This document shows positions 28,466 to 36,890 of a DNA stretch of 64,000 nt, in pieces. The notes beneath the pieces were generated by a model. That model ran no database searches, was not told the origin of the DNA, and saw only the letters and a list, made by a program, of their open reading frames with translations. A program made the position numbers and the translations under genes. Within the stretch, counting starts at the first letter, position 1. Every line of letters begins with the position of its first letter. Source of the stretch: Enterococcus ureasiticus (GTDB lineage: Bacteria; Bacillota; Bacilli; Lactobacillales; Enterococcaceae); NCBI RefSeq assembly GCF_001730285.1, contig NZ_MIJZ01000014.1, forward strand, positions 186,001 through 250,000, written 5' to 3'.

Positions 28466-28560
28466 AAAAAAAAGGCCGTTATTTAACATTCATCTACTCT
28501 ATACAGCGCGTCAGCGCTCCACTGCACTAAAGCTTTTGTGTGAAAAAAATAACGTAAAAG
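28466..28560 (-). promoter_or_regulatory. Structured leader with U-tract upstream of tyrP
   Basis: Reading toward tyrP, CGTTATTT (28554-28547) pairs with AAATAACG (28484-28477). The loop contains a further hairpin AGCGC/GCGCT (28505-28518), and a run of nine T follows GGCC. This has terminator or attenuator geometry about 105-120 nt before the start codon. Confidence 0.5.
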
Positions 28561-28699
28561 ATCTAATTGTAAAAAGGTCGTTCGCAATTGTTAGAAATTA
28601 TATTTGTCTTTATATACTTTCAAAAAACCTAGATTAAACCAAAATCGACTTATATGAGAAATACCTCATTTAAAAATAATAAAAGTAAAAAAGAAGTAT

Positions 28700-28728
28700 T
28701 TGACAAGTTGGCTTATTTGTCGTAGAAT
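28700..28728 (+). promoter_or_regulatory. tyrS promoter
   Basis: TTGACA (28700-28705), a 17-nt spacer and TAGAAT (28723-28728) immediately precede the T-box leader. Confidence 0.8.
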
Positions 28729-28737
28729 TGCTACAAA

Positions 28738-28975
28738 ATAACATATCAAACTTTAATAAAGCGAAGTAGCAAGAATGTCCCTATTTCAGAGAGTCAACAT
28801 TTAGTGAGAGTTGGCATATACATTTTTTGTGAATTACACTTTTAGTTTCCTACCGTAAGTAGGCGTCTATCTACGATACAGATTTGAGAGGTATATGGTT
28901 TTTCATATACAATTTGGGTGGTAACACGGCGGAGTTCGTCCCATAGGCTAATAGCCTATGGGGCGTTTTTTATTT
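28738..28975 (+). promoter_or_regulatory. tyrS: Tyrosine T-box leader of tyrS
   Basis: The leader shows stem I elements (CAGAGAG...AGTGAGAG), a specifier loop with the tyrosine codon TAC at 28835-28837 (context GTGAATTACACT), and the T-box core GGGTGGTAACACGGCGG (28916-28932), whose TGGT can pair with the ACCA end of uncharged tRNA-Tyr. The terminator is a 13-bp stem (28937-28949 / 28953-28965) with a T-run. Uncharged tRNA should favour readthrough into tyrS. Confidence 0.92.
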
Positions 28976-28998
28976 TATTTAGGAAAGGAAGAAGAAAC

Positions 28999-30267
28999 AT
29001 GACAAACATTATTGATGAATTAGAATGGCGCGGCGCCATCAACCAACAAACAGATAGCGAAGGTTTACGTGAATACGTTGAAACCGAGAGCATTTCACTA
29101 TATTGCGGTGTTGACCCTACAGGAGATAGCATGCATATCGGGCACTTGATTCCTTTTATGATGCTAAAAAGATTCCAAGCCTTTGGACATCATCCATTTA
29201 TTTTGATCGGTGGTGCAACTGGAACGATTGGAGATCCAAGTGGACGCACGACAGAACGTCAATTACAAACAATGGAAACTGTTCAACACAATGTTGATTC
29301 TTTAACAAGACAAATGGAAAAACTATTTGCTGTAGATACTGACAACACATTAACACTCGTAAATAACTACGACTGGACACACAACCTTACTCTTTTAGAT
29401 TTTTTAAGAGATTACGGTAAATTCTTCAACATCAATACCATGCTTGCCAAAGATATCGTAGCAAGCCGTTTAGAAACAGGGATTTCGTTTACAGAATTTA
29501 CGTACCAAATCCTACAATCAATGGACTTTTTACACTTATTCCAAAACAATAACGTTCGCATGCAAATTGGTGGAGCTGATCAATGGGGCAATATTACAGC
29601 AGGGCTAGACTTGATTCGTAAAAAAGAAGGCGCTGATGCAAAAGCCTTTGGTTTAACAATTCCATTGATGCTAAAAGCGGACGGAACAAAATTTGGTAAA
29701 ACAGCCGGTGGCGCCGTTTGGCTTGATCCAGAAAAAACAACACCTTACGAGTTCTACCAATTCTGGGTAAACCAAGACGACCGTGACGTAATCAAATACT
29801 TGAAATTCTTTACTTTCTTAACAAAAGAAGAAATCGATGCCTTAGAAGTCAAAGTCCAAACAGAACCACATTTACGTGAAGCGCAACGCGTATTAGCTGC
29901 CGAAATGACAAAATTTGTTCATAGTGAAGCTGATTTAAATGATGCACTAGCCATTTCAGAAGCATTATTCTCAGGTAATGTAAAAAATCTAACTTCTAAA
30001 CAAATTGAAGAAGGCTTTAAAAACATGCCTACTATTGAAACAGAAACACTTGATCAAACTCTTGTAGACTGGTTGATCGAACTTGGAATCGAACCTTCTA
30101 AACGCCAAGCGAGAGAAGATATCACAAATGGCGCAATTTCAATCAATGGTGATCGTATTAAAGAGTTGGACTTTGTCGTTACAGCAGAGCATAGCTTTGA
30201 CGGAAAATTCATTATTGTGAGAAAAGGTAAAAAACAATACACTTTAGTGAAATTAATTTCTAATTAA
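28999..30267 (+). CDS. tyrS: Tyrosyl-tRNA synthetase
   Basis: TyrS charges tRNA-Tyr. The 422-residue class I synthetase has the HIGH-type motif HIGHLIPFMM, the GGADQWGNITAG tyrosine-binding segment and the KFGKTAGG variant of KMSKS; a C-terminal S4 RNA-binding domain (about 350-415) has PSKRQAREDITNGAISING. The ATG at 28999 follows AGGAAAGGAAG. An upstream in-frame GTG at 28918 lies within the T-box and is not a start. It is divergent from tyrP-tdcA-nhaC, so charging capacity and tyramine production are under separate promoters. Confidence 0.96.
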   Translation: MTNIIDELEWRGAINQQTDSEGLREYVETESISLYCGVDPTGDSMHIGHLIPFMMLKRFQAFGHHPFILIGGATGTIGDPSGRTTERQLQTMETVQHNVDSLTRQMEKLFAVDTDNTLTLVNNYDWTHNLTLLDFLRDYGKFFNINTMLAKDIVASRLETGISFTEFTYQILQSMDFLHLFQNNNVRMQIGGADQWGNITAGLDLIRKKEGADAKAFGLTIPLMLKADGTKFGKTAGGAVWLDPEKTTPYEFYQFWVNQDDRDVIKYLKFFTFLTKEEIDALEVKVQTEPHLREAQRVLAAEMTKFVHSEADLNDALAISEALFSGNVKNLTSKQIEEGFKNMPTIETETLDQTLVDWLIELGIEPSKRQAREDITNGAISINGDRIKELDFVVTAEHSFDGKFIIVRKGKKQYTLVKLISN

Positions 30268-30287
30268 ACAAGAATGACGCTATTTTT

Positions 30288-30330
30288 AAAAGGTGAAGCA
30301 AAACTAATTTAGTTTTGCTTCACCTTTCTT
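30288..30330 (+). terminator. tyrS terminator
   Basis: AAAGGTGAAGCAAAACT pairs with AGTTTTGCTTCACCTTT across a 6-nt loop. The same core (GAGCAAAACT...AGTTTTGCTC) recurs in the terminator at 42651. Confidence 0.85.
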
Positions 30331-30447
30331 TGTTTGATTTTTTACACGTATCCATTCAATTTACTGGACAAAATACAAAAAAGTTTTATAATAAAAAATG
30401 CTTGCTAAGAAGTATATAGTGAGTAAAAGAAACATTATTGCTATGTA

Positions 30448-30570
30448 TTATCTAGCTTCGCGGGCTAGCTCTTCGGAAAAAAGATAAAATCTGATTGTGC
30501 CAAAAAACGCCACTCTCAATTTTTCCTATTCTTCAGTCAAAGTTAAACGAGTCCGCTACGCTTTTAAATT
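30448..30570 (+). repeat. Dispersed intergenic element, copy in front of yerC-like gene
   Basis: Oriented with the gene it precedes, it starts with the TATCTAGCTTC...GCTAGCTCTTCGGAAAAAAGATAAA block and ends in CGAGTCCGCTACGCTTTTAAATT, directly adjoining AGGAGG at 30571. Both ends match the copies at 59232; the central hairpin differs in sequence. It occupies most of the 30268-30581 gap. Confidence 0.75.
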
Positions 30571-30581
30571 AGGAGGAACTT

Positions 30582-30896
30582 ATGAAAATCGATAAGATAC
30601 AAGACGGTCACGGTGATGAGTTTTTCCGTTCTCTGTTAGCTCTGGAAACATTGGAAGATTGTTATAATTATTTTGATGACTTGATGACACTAAAAGAACT
30701 AGATTCAATGATCCAACGATTTGAGGTTGCAAAGTTGTTAGTCCTAAATAAAACCTATACTGATATTGCTGAAGCTACTGGCAGCAGCACTACAACGATT
30801 TCTAGAGTTAAAAGAATTATAGATGAGGGAAACGGCGGATTGCTTGAAATGGTTCATAGAATCGAGGAACAAGATGATAGAGATCTCCATCGATGA
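30582..30896 (+). CDS. YerC/YecD-type TrpR-like regulator
   Basis: The 104-residue protein has the TrpR-fold pattern: helices LLALETLEDCYNYFDDLMTL and LDSMIQRFEVAKLLVLNKTY, then the HTH DIAEATGSSTTTISRVKRI. B. subtilis YerC has the same layout and no settled ligand. AGGAGG at 30571 is supplied at the very edge of a repeat element. It is followed by a bidirectional terminator. Confidence 0.9.
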   Translation: MKIDKIQDGHGDEFFRSLLALETLEDCYNYFDDLMTLKELDSMIQRFEVAKLLVLNKTYTDIAEATGSSTTTISRVKRIIDEGNGGLLEMVHRIEEQDDRDLHR

Positions 30897-30928
30897 AAAG
30901 AGTTATTTTTTGAGTTTTTAAATAAAAC

Positions 30929-30960
30929 AAAAGACCGAGCTTGGCTAGCTCGGTCTTTCT
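30929..30960. terminator. Bidirectional terminator between yerC-like gene and pdhD
   Basis: AAAGACCGAGC/GCTCGGTCTTT, an 11-bp perfect stem with a 7-nt loop, lies between convergent stops. Confidence 0.9.
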
Positions 30961-30980
30961 TTGTGTGACAAATATGCTAT

Positions 30981-32387
30981 TTAAATATGAATTGGCAAAC
31001 CTAAAGCCAACTCAGAAGCATCCATAGTAATTTCCCCTAAAGATGGGTGTGGATGGATCGTTAATGCGATATCTTCAGCATTCATGCCAGATTCAACCGC
31101 TAATGATAATTCAGAAATCATATCACTTGCGCCAACTCCGCCGATTTGTGCTCCGATAATTACATTGTCTTCGTTTGTTGTTACCAAACGTACGAATCCT
31201 TCAGTTTTACCTAAAGAAATAGCACGGCCGTTACCAGCGAATGGGAATTTGTAAGCAGTTGCTTCTAATCCCGCTTCTTTGGCTTCAGCAATTGTCATAC
31301 CAACACTTGCTAATTCTGGATCAGTAAAAGCTACAGCAGGCATTGCTTTGTAGTCTACTTCAACTTTTTTACCAGAAATTGCTTCTGCTGCAATTTTAGC
31401 TTCGTAGCTTGCTTTATGAGCAAGAGCAGCACCTGGTACGATATCACCAATAGCGAAGATATTTGATACGTTTGTTCTACCTTGTTTGTCCACTTTAACT
31501 AAACCACGTTCGCCAACTTCAACACTGGCTTGTTCTAAACCAAGATCATCCGTGTTTGGACGACGTCCAACTGTTACCATTACATAGTCAGCAGTGACTG
31601 ATTCTTCTTTGCCGTCTACTTCATATTTTACAGTTACGCTGTCGCCATTGTCGATTGCTTCTTTAGCCATCGCTTTGGTTACAACTGTTACATTTTTCTT
31701 CTTGAAGTCATCTGTAACTAGTTTAACCATGTCTTTTTCATAAGTTGGTAAGATTGAAGGGCTACCTTCTAAAATCGTTACTTCAGAACCAAGGTTTGCA
31801 TATGCTCCGCCTAATTCTGCACCGATAACACCGCCACCGATGATAACAAATTTCTTAGGTACTTCTTTCAAGTTCAAACCACCTGTTGAATCTAAAACAC
31901 GTCCGCCAAATTTAAATCCAGGGATTTCGATTGGACGAGAACCTGTTGCTACGATTGCATTATTGAATGAGTAAGTTTGAGCTGAATCCGGATGAATGAC
32001 ACGTAATGTGTTTTCATCAACGAAGAAAGCTTCTCCTTCAATAATTTCGATTTTATGTTTTTTAAGAAGGAAACCAACACCACTTGTCAAAGTGTTAACA
32101 ACTTTGTTGTCTTTCCATTCTTGTGTTTTTGTAAAGTCTAACTCAACATCTTTAGCTGTTACACCAAACATAGTTGAATCTAGTGATTCTTGATAGTGAT
32201 GTCCAGCTGCGATCAATGCTTTAGAAGGAATACATCCAACGTTCAAACATACACCGCCGATAAACTCACGTTCAATGATCGCAACTTTTTGACCCATTTC
32301 AGCAGCACGAATTGCTGCAACGTATCCTCCAGGGCCTGAACCAATTACGACTGTATCTAATTCAATGGCGAAATCTCCTACTACCAT
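30981..32387 (-). CDS. pdhD: Dihydrolipoamide dehydrogenase (E3)
   Basis: E3 reoxidises the lipoyl groups of E2 with NAD+. The 468-residue flavoprotein has the FAD motif [20 protein letters not shown], the redox disulfide [13 protein letters not shown], the NAD motif [12 protein letters not shown], the FAIGDIV segment and the C-terminal catalytic HPHPSLGE of the partner subunit. It is the last gene of the pdhABCD operon, 7 nt after pdhC, with its ribosome-binding site on the pdhC stop. Confidence 0.97.
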   Translation of the reverse strand: MVVGDFAIELDTVVIGSGPGGYVAAIRAAEMGQKVAIIEREFIGGVCLNVGCIPSKALIAAGHHYQESLDSTMFGVTAKDVELDFTKTQEWKDNKVVNTLTSGVGFLLKKHKIEIIEGEAFFVDENTLRVIHPDSAQTYSFNNAIVATGSRPIEIPGFKFGGRVLDSTGGLNLKEVPKKFVIIGGGVIGAELGGAYANLGSEVTILEGSPSILPTYEKDMVKLVTDDFKKKNVTVVTKAMAKEAIDNGDSVTVKYEVDGKEESVTADYVMVTVGRRPNTDDLGLEQASVEVGERGLVKVDKQGRTNVSNIFAIGDIVPGAALAHKASYEAKIAAEAISGKKVEVDYKAMPAVAFTDPELASVGMTIAEAKEAGLEATAYKFPFAGNGRAISLGKTEGFVRLVTTNEDNVIIGAQIGGVGASDMISELSLAVESGMNAEDIALTIHPHPSLGEITMDASELALGLPIHI

Positions 32388-32394
32388 GTGATAA

Positions 32395-34041
32395 TCATCC
32401 TTCCATTAATAATAATTCTGGATCAGCTAATAAACGCTTGATGTTGTTCATTGCTTTTTGAGCAGTCGCGCCATCAACGATACGGTGGTCAAAACTCATT
32501 GAAAGTTTCATGACACGTCCAACAACGATTTCACCGTCTGCATTTACAACTGGTTGTGTAGCGATTGTACCAACACCTAAAATTGCAACTTCAGGGTAGT
32601 TGATAACTGGTGTAAACCAGCCGCCGCCAACTGAACCAATATTACTGATTGTGATAGAGCCATCACGCATATCCGCACCAGTTAATTTGCCTTCAATTGC
32701 AAGAGCTGCTTTTTCGTTGATTTCATCAGCGATAGCAAACATACTCTTAGTGTTCGCATTTTTAACGTTTGGTACATATAAACCATGATCAGTATCTGTT
32801 GCGATACCAATGTTATAGTAGTTTTTATATACGATTTCTTGTGCTGCGTCATCAATTGATGCATTCAAGATTGGGAATTTTTGAACTGTTGCAGTTAACG
32901 CTTTAACAACATATGGTAAGAATGTTAATTTTGTGCCGTTTGCAGCAGCAACATCTTTAAATTTCTTACGGTGATCCCATAATTTAGATACTTCAACTTC
33001 GTCATGCAATGTAACGTGAGGTGCAGTGTGTTTACTGTTAACCATCGCTTTAGCAATTGCTTTACGAGTTGGTGTCATTTTCTCACGAGTTTCCGCTTCA
33101 CCTAAATCAGAAACAAATGGTTTAGCAGGTGCTTTTGGTGCTGCTGTTTCAGTTGTAGCTGTTGCTTGTGGAGTTGCTGCAGTTTGTTCAGCTTGTGCTG
33201 GTGCTGCTGCTTGTCCGCCACCTGAGATAAAGCTTTCGATATCTGATTTTGTGACACGTCCGCCTTTTCCAGTTGGTGCAACTTGTGTAATATCAACATC
33301 TTTTTCACGAGCAAATTGACGTACTGATGGCATAGCCAGAACACGTTTATTTGGATCAGCAGCTGCTACTACACCTGTTGATGCTGCAGGTGCTGGTGCT
33401 GCTTGTTCTGTTTGAGCAGGAGCACTTGCTACTGGAGCTGAACTTGGTGCAGCGTTATGTCCTGGTGCATCGATTTCAATCAATACATCCCCAACATTTG
33501 CTACTGTACCTTCTGGAACAACGATGTTTTTAACTGTACCTGTAACTGGTGAAGGAATTTCTTCAACAGATTTGTCGTTTTGAACTTCCAATAAAGTATC
33601 ATCTTCATTGATTGTATCGCCTGATTTAACGAACCATTTTACGATTTCACCTTCTGCAATACCTTCACCGATATCTGGTAATTTAAATTGGAAAACGCCG
33701 CCGCCATTGTCTGCTGCTGGTGCTTCTGGAACTGCTGCTGGTTGTGCAGGTGTTTGTTCTTGAGCTGGAGCGGCTGTAGGTGCTGCATCATTTTCAGGAT
33801 GTCCTGGTGCATCGATTTCGATCAATACATCCCCAACATTTGCTACTGTGCCTTCAGGTACTACGATTGATTTAACTGTTCCTGTAACTGGAGATGGAAT
33901 CTCTTCTACAGATTTATCGTTTTGAACTTCTAATAGTGTATCGTCTTCATTGATGGTGTCTCCTGCTTTAACGAACCATTTTACGATTTCGCCTTCTGCA
34001 ATACCTTCACCAATATCTGGTAATTTAAACTGATAAGCCAT
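32395..34041 (-). CDS. pdhC: Pyruvate dehydrogenase E2, dihydrolipoamide acetyltransferase with two lipoyl domains
   Basis: E2 is the core of the complex and transfers acetyl to CoA. The 548 residues contain two nearly identical lipoyl domains (about 2-77 and 117-192), each with the lipoylation site [15 protein letters not shown]. Ala/Pro/Gln-rich linkers follow each. A peripheral-subunit-binding domain (about 245-275, [12 protein letters not shown]) precedes the catalytic domain ending in the active-site [12 protein letters not shown]. It lies 139 nt after pdhB, an unusually wide gap filled by a long hairpin. Confidence 0.97.
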   Translation of the reverse strand: MAYQFKLPDIGEGIAEGEIVKWFVKAGDTINEDDTLLEVQNDKSVEEIPSPVTGTVKSIVVPEGTVANVGDVLIEIDAPGHPENDAAPTAAPAQEQTPAQPAAVPEAPAADNGGGVFQFKLPDIGEGIAEGEIVKWFVKSGDTINEDDTLLEVQNDKSVEEIPSPVTGTVKNIVVPEGTVANVGDVLIEIDAPGHNAAPSSAPVASAPAQTEQAAPAPAASTGVVAAADPNKRVLAMPSVRQFAREKDVDITQVAPTGKGGRVTKSDIESFISGGGQAAAPAQAEQTAATPQATATTETAAPKAPAKPFVSDLGEAETREKMTPTRKAIAKAMVNSKHTAPHVTLHDEVEVSKLWDHRKKFKDVAAANGTKLTFLPYVVKALTATVQKFPILNASIDDAAQEIVYKNYYNIGIATDTDHGLYVPNVKNANTKSMFAIADEINEKAALAIEGKLTGADMRDGSITISNIGSVGGGWFTPVINYPEVAILGVGTIATQPVVNADGEIVVGRVMKLSMSFDHRIVDGATAQKAMNNIKRLLADPELLLMEG

Positions 34042-34082
34042 TTTTTAGTCTTCCCTTTCTTTTACGTCTAACTTCACAAGAT

Positions 34083-34156
34083 AACCTTGGCAACAATAAG
34101 TCCAAACTTTCTCATGATAAAAAATCAGTGAAAGTTCAGTCTTATTGCTCAAGGTT
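34083..34156 (-). promoter_or_regulatory. Long extended hairpin between pdhB and pdhC
   Basis: Four stacked helices can form: AACCTTG/CAAGGTT, CAATAAG/CTTATTG, AACTTTC/GAAAGTT and TGAT/ATCA, separated by small internal loops and closed by a 5-nt loop. No U-tract follows in the sense direction, so it is not an ordinary intrinsic terminator. It could be an mRNA-processing or stability element within the operon. Confidence 0.7.
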
Positions 34157-34180
34157 CAGTTATTCTGCTCGACTATTTAA

Positions 34181-35158
34181 TTAAAATTCTGCGATTTCTC
34201 TAGCTTTCGCTTCGATATCTTTAGCATTTGGCAACCAAATGTTTTCTGCTTGTCCAAATGGGAAGATTGTATCTGGAGCAGATACACGGCCAATTGGCGC
34301 TTCTAATGATAATACTGCACGTTCAGAAATTTCAGAAACAACCATAGCACCAACGCCTGCTTGTTTTTGAGCTTCTTGAACAACGACTACGCGGCCAGTT
34401 TTTTCAACTGATTTAATGATTGTTTCAACATCTAAAGGAGCGACAGTACGTAAGTCAATGATTTCAACAGAAATATTGTCTTTCGCTAAGTTGTCAGCAG
34501 CTTTGATTGCTTCGCGAACCATTGCACCGTAAGTGATGATAGAAACATCTGTACCCTCACGAGTAACAGCTGCTTTATCTAAAGGCACTTCATAAGACTC
34601 ATCCGGCACTTCCTCACGGAATGAACGGTATAGTTTCATGTGCTCTAGGTAAACAACAGGGTCATTGCTTCTGATTGCAGAAATCAATAGTCCTTTTGCA
34701 TCATATGGATTTGATGGGATAACAACACGGATACCAGGGGATTGAGCAATCAAACCTTCTAAGTTATCTGAGTGAAGTTCTGGTGTATGCACACCACCAC
34801 CAAAAGGCGCACGAACAGTAATAGGCATGTTACGTGTTCCACCCATACGGTAACGAGTACGAGCCATTTGACCTACGATTTCGTCAAACACTTCAAATAC
34901 GAATCCAAAGAATTGGATTTCAGGAACTGGACGGTAACCTTCTAATGCTAAACCGAAAGCTAAACCACCGATTCCAGATTCTGCTAAAGGAGTATCGAAG
35001 ACACGGTCTTCACCAAATTTTTCTTGTAAGCCTTCAGTTGCACGGAAAACTCCGCCGTTTTTACCAACGTCTTCACCGAATACTAATACATTTTCGTCTT
35101 TCTCTATTTCAAGAGCTAAGGCATCTGTAATTGCTTGGATCATTGTTTTTTGTGCCAT
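34181..35158 (-). CDS. pdhB: Pyruvate dehydrogenase E1 beta subunit
   Basis: With E1 alpha it decarboxylates pyruvate using thiamine diphosphate. The 325-residue protein shows [19 protein letters not shown], the catalytic-face [28 protein letters not shown] and a C-terminal transketolase-like domain with [14 protein letters not shown]. It lies 2 nt after pdhA. Confidence 0.97.
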   Translation of the reverse strand: MAQKTMIQAITDALALEIEKDENVLVFGEDVGKNGGVFRATEGLQEKFGEDRVFDTPLAESGIGGLAFGLALEGYRPVPEIQFFGFVFEVFDEIVGQMARTRYRMGGTRNMPITVRAPFGGGVHTPELHSDNLEGLIAQSPGIRVVIPSNPYDAKGLLISAIRSNDPVVYLEHMKLYRSFREEVPDESYEVPLDKAAVTREGTDVSIITYGAMVREAIKAADNLAKDNISVEIIDLRTVAPLDVETIIKSVEKTGRVVVVQEAQKQAGVGAMVVSEISERAVLSLEAPIGRVSAPDTIFPFGQAENIWLPNAKDIEAKAREIAEF

Positions 35159-35160
35159 GA

Positions 35161-36297
<1,137 letters not shown>

Positions 36298-36439
36298 TTA
36301 CGTTTCTTTTTTTCGTAAAAAATAAAACAGTGTTAAAAACTGTATTACTTTTTATCGACTACACTTACAAATTATCACTAAACAGATAAAAGAGCAAGTA
36401 AAAAGTTAGCATTTCTTTAAATTTGATTAAAATACCCGA

Positions 36440-36476
36440 AACCTTTCGTACCAAAGGTTAGTGATTAAAATCACAA
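36440..36476 (-). promoter_or_regulatory. Rex-like operator and adjacent 20-bp dyad upstream of pdhA
   Basis: On the minus strand TTGTGATTTTAATCACTA (36476-36459) matches the Rex consensus TTGTGA-N6-TCACAA at all but one of the twelve specified positions. It abuts a second dyad AACCTTTCGTACCAAAGGTT (36440-36459, arms of 7 bp). Rex is an NADH/NAD+-responsive repressor. The sites lie about 165-200 nt before the pdhA start. Confidence 0.55.
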
Positions 36477-36619
36477 ACAAGAAACCGTTTTACAAAAAGC
36501 CTCCACAATCGTATCTTTTGACACTCATCTGTTATAGTCCCTTTGATCATTGTTATGCTACAGAAGATTTACAGGTTAGAAATTCTTTGCTAAAAATTGA
36601 ACAGACTTTTTTCGAACAC

Positions 36620-36666
36620 AAGAAAAAGAACAAAGACAAAAATTTATGCATTTTGCCTTTGTTCTC
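36620..36666 (-). terminator. Terminator downstream of mgtA
   Basis: AGAACAAAG/CTTTGTTCT (9 bp, 36665-36657 with 36635-36627) is followed on the minus strand by TTTTTCTTG. It lies 180 nt beyond the mgtA stop, leaving room for the small frame at 36705. The remaining 36277-36619 holds the pdh control region described above. Confidence 0.7.
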
Positions 36667-36704
36667 TAAAAAACGAATATTAATAATCAAAAAATAATTT
36701 TTCG

Positions 36705-36890
36705 TCACTCTTTCCGAATAACAGATTCAACCACAAAGAAATTTTTCGTCATTTCTTCTAAATGATAGTTTTTGAAAAAATGGACTAACCATTTAATTTC
36801 ACCAAATCGTCTACCGAATAAAAATTCGAAATCTTCTTTTTCTAAATCAAATCCACTCTTTTGTGATATGAATATAAAGTCGTTTCGCAA
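36705..36890 (-). CDS. Possible small ORF at the 3' end of mgtA (61 aa)
   Basis: A frame overlapping the last 44 nt of mgtA continues to a stop at 36705, before the mgtA terminator. It encodes 61 charged and aromatic residues (FGRRFGEIKWLVHFF, then EEMTKNFFVVESVIRKE at the end), with no membrane helix. Codon use looks coding-like, but there is no clear ribosome-binding site. It could be a small translationally coupled protein, or an old out-of-frame extension of mgtA. I do not recognise it. Confidence 0.35.
   Translation of the reverse strand: MRNDFIFISQKSGFDLEKEDFEFLFGRRFGEIKWLVHFFKNYHLEEMTKNFFVVESVIRKE

Noticed and set aside
28918-28998. N-terminal extension of TyrS from an upstream GTG
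   Set aside because: This stretch is the T-box antiterminator/terminator, and the family N-terminus begins at 28999.
36461-36697. Plus-strand 78-codon frame upstream of pdhA
   Set aside because: It overlaps the pdh control region and the mgtA terminator and has no ribosome-binding site or family resemblance.
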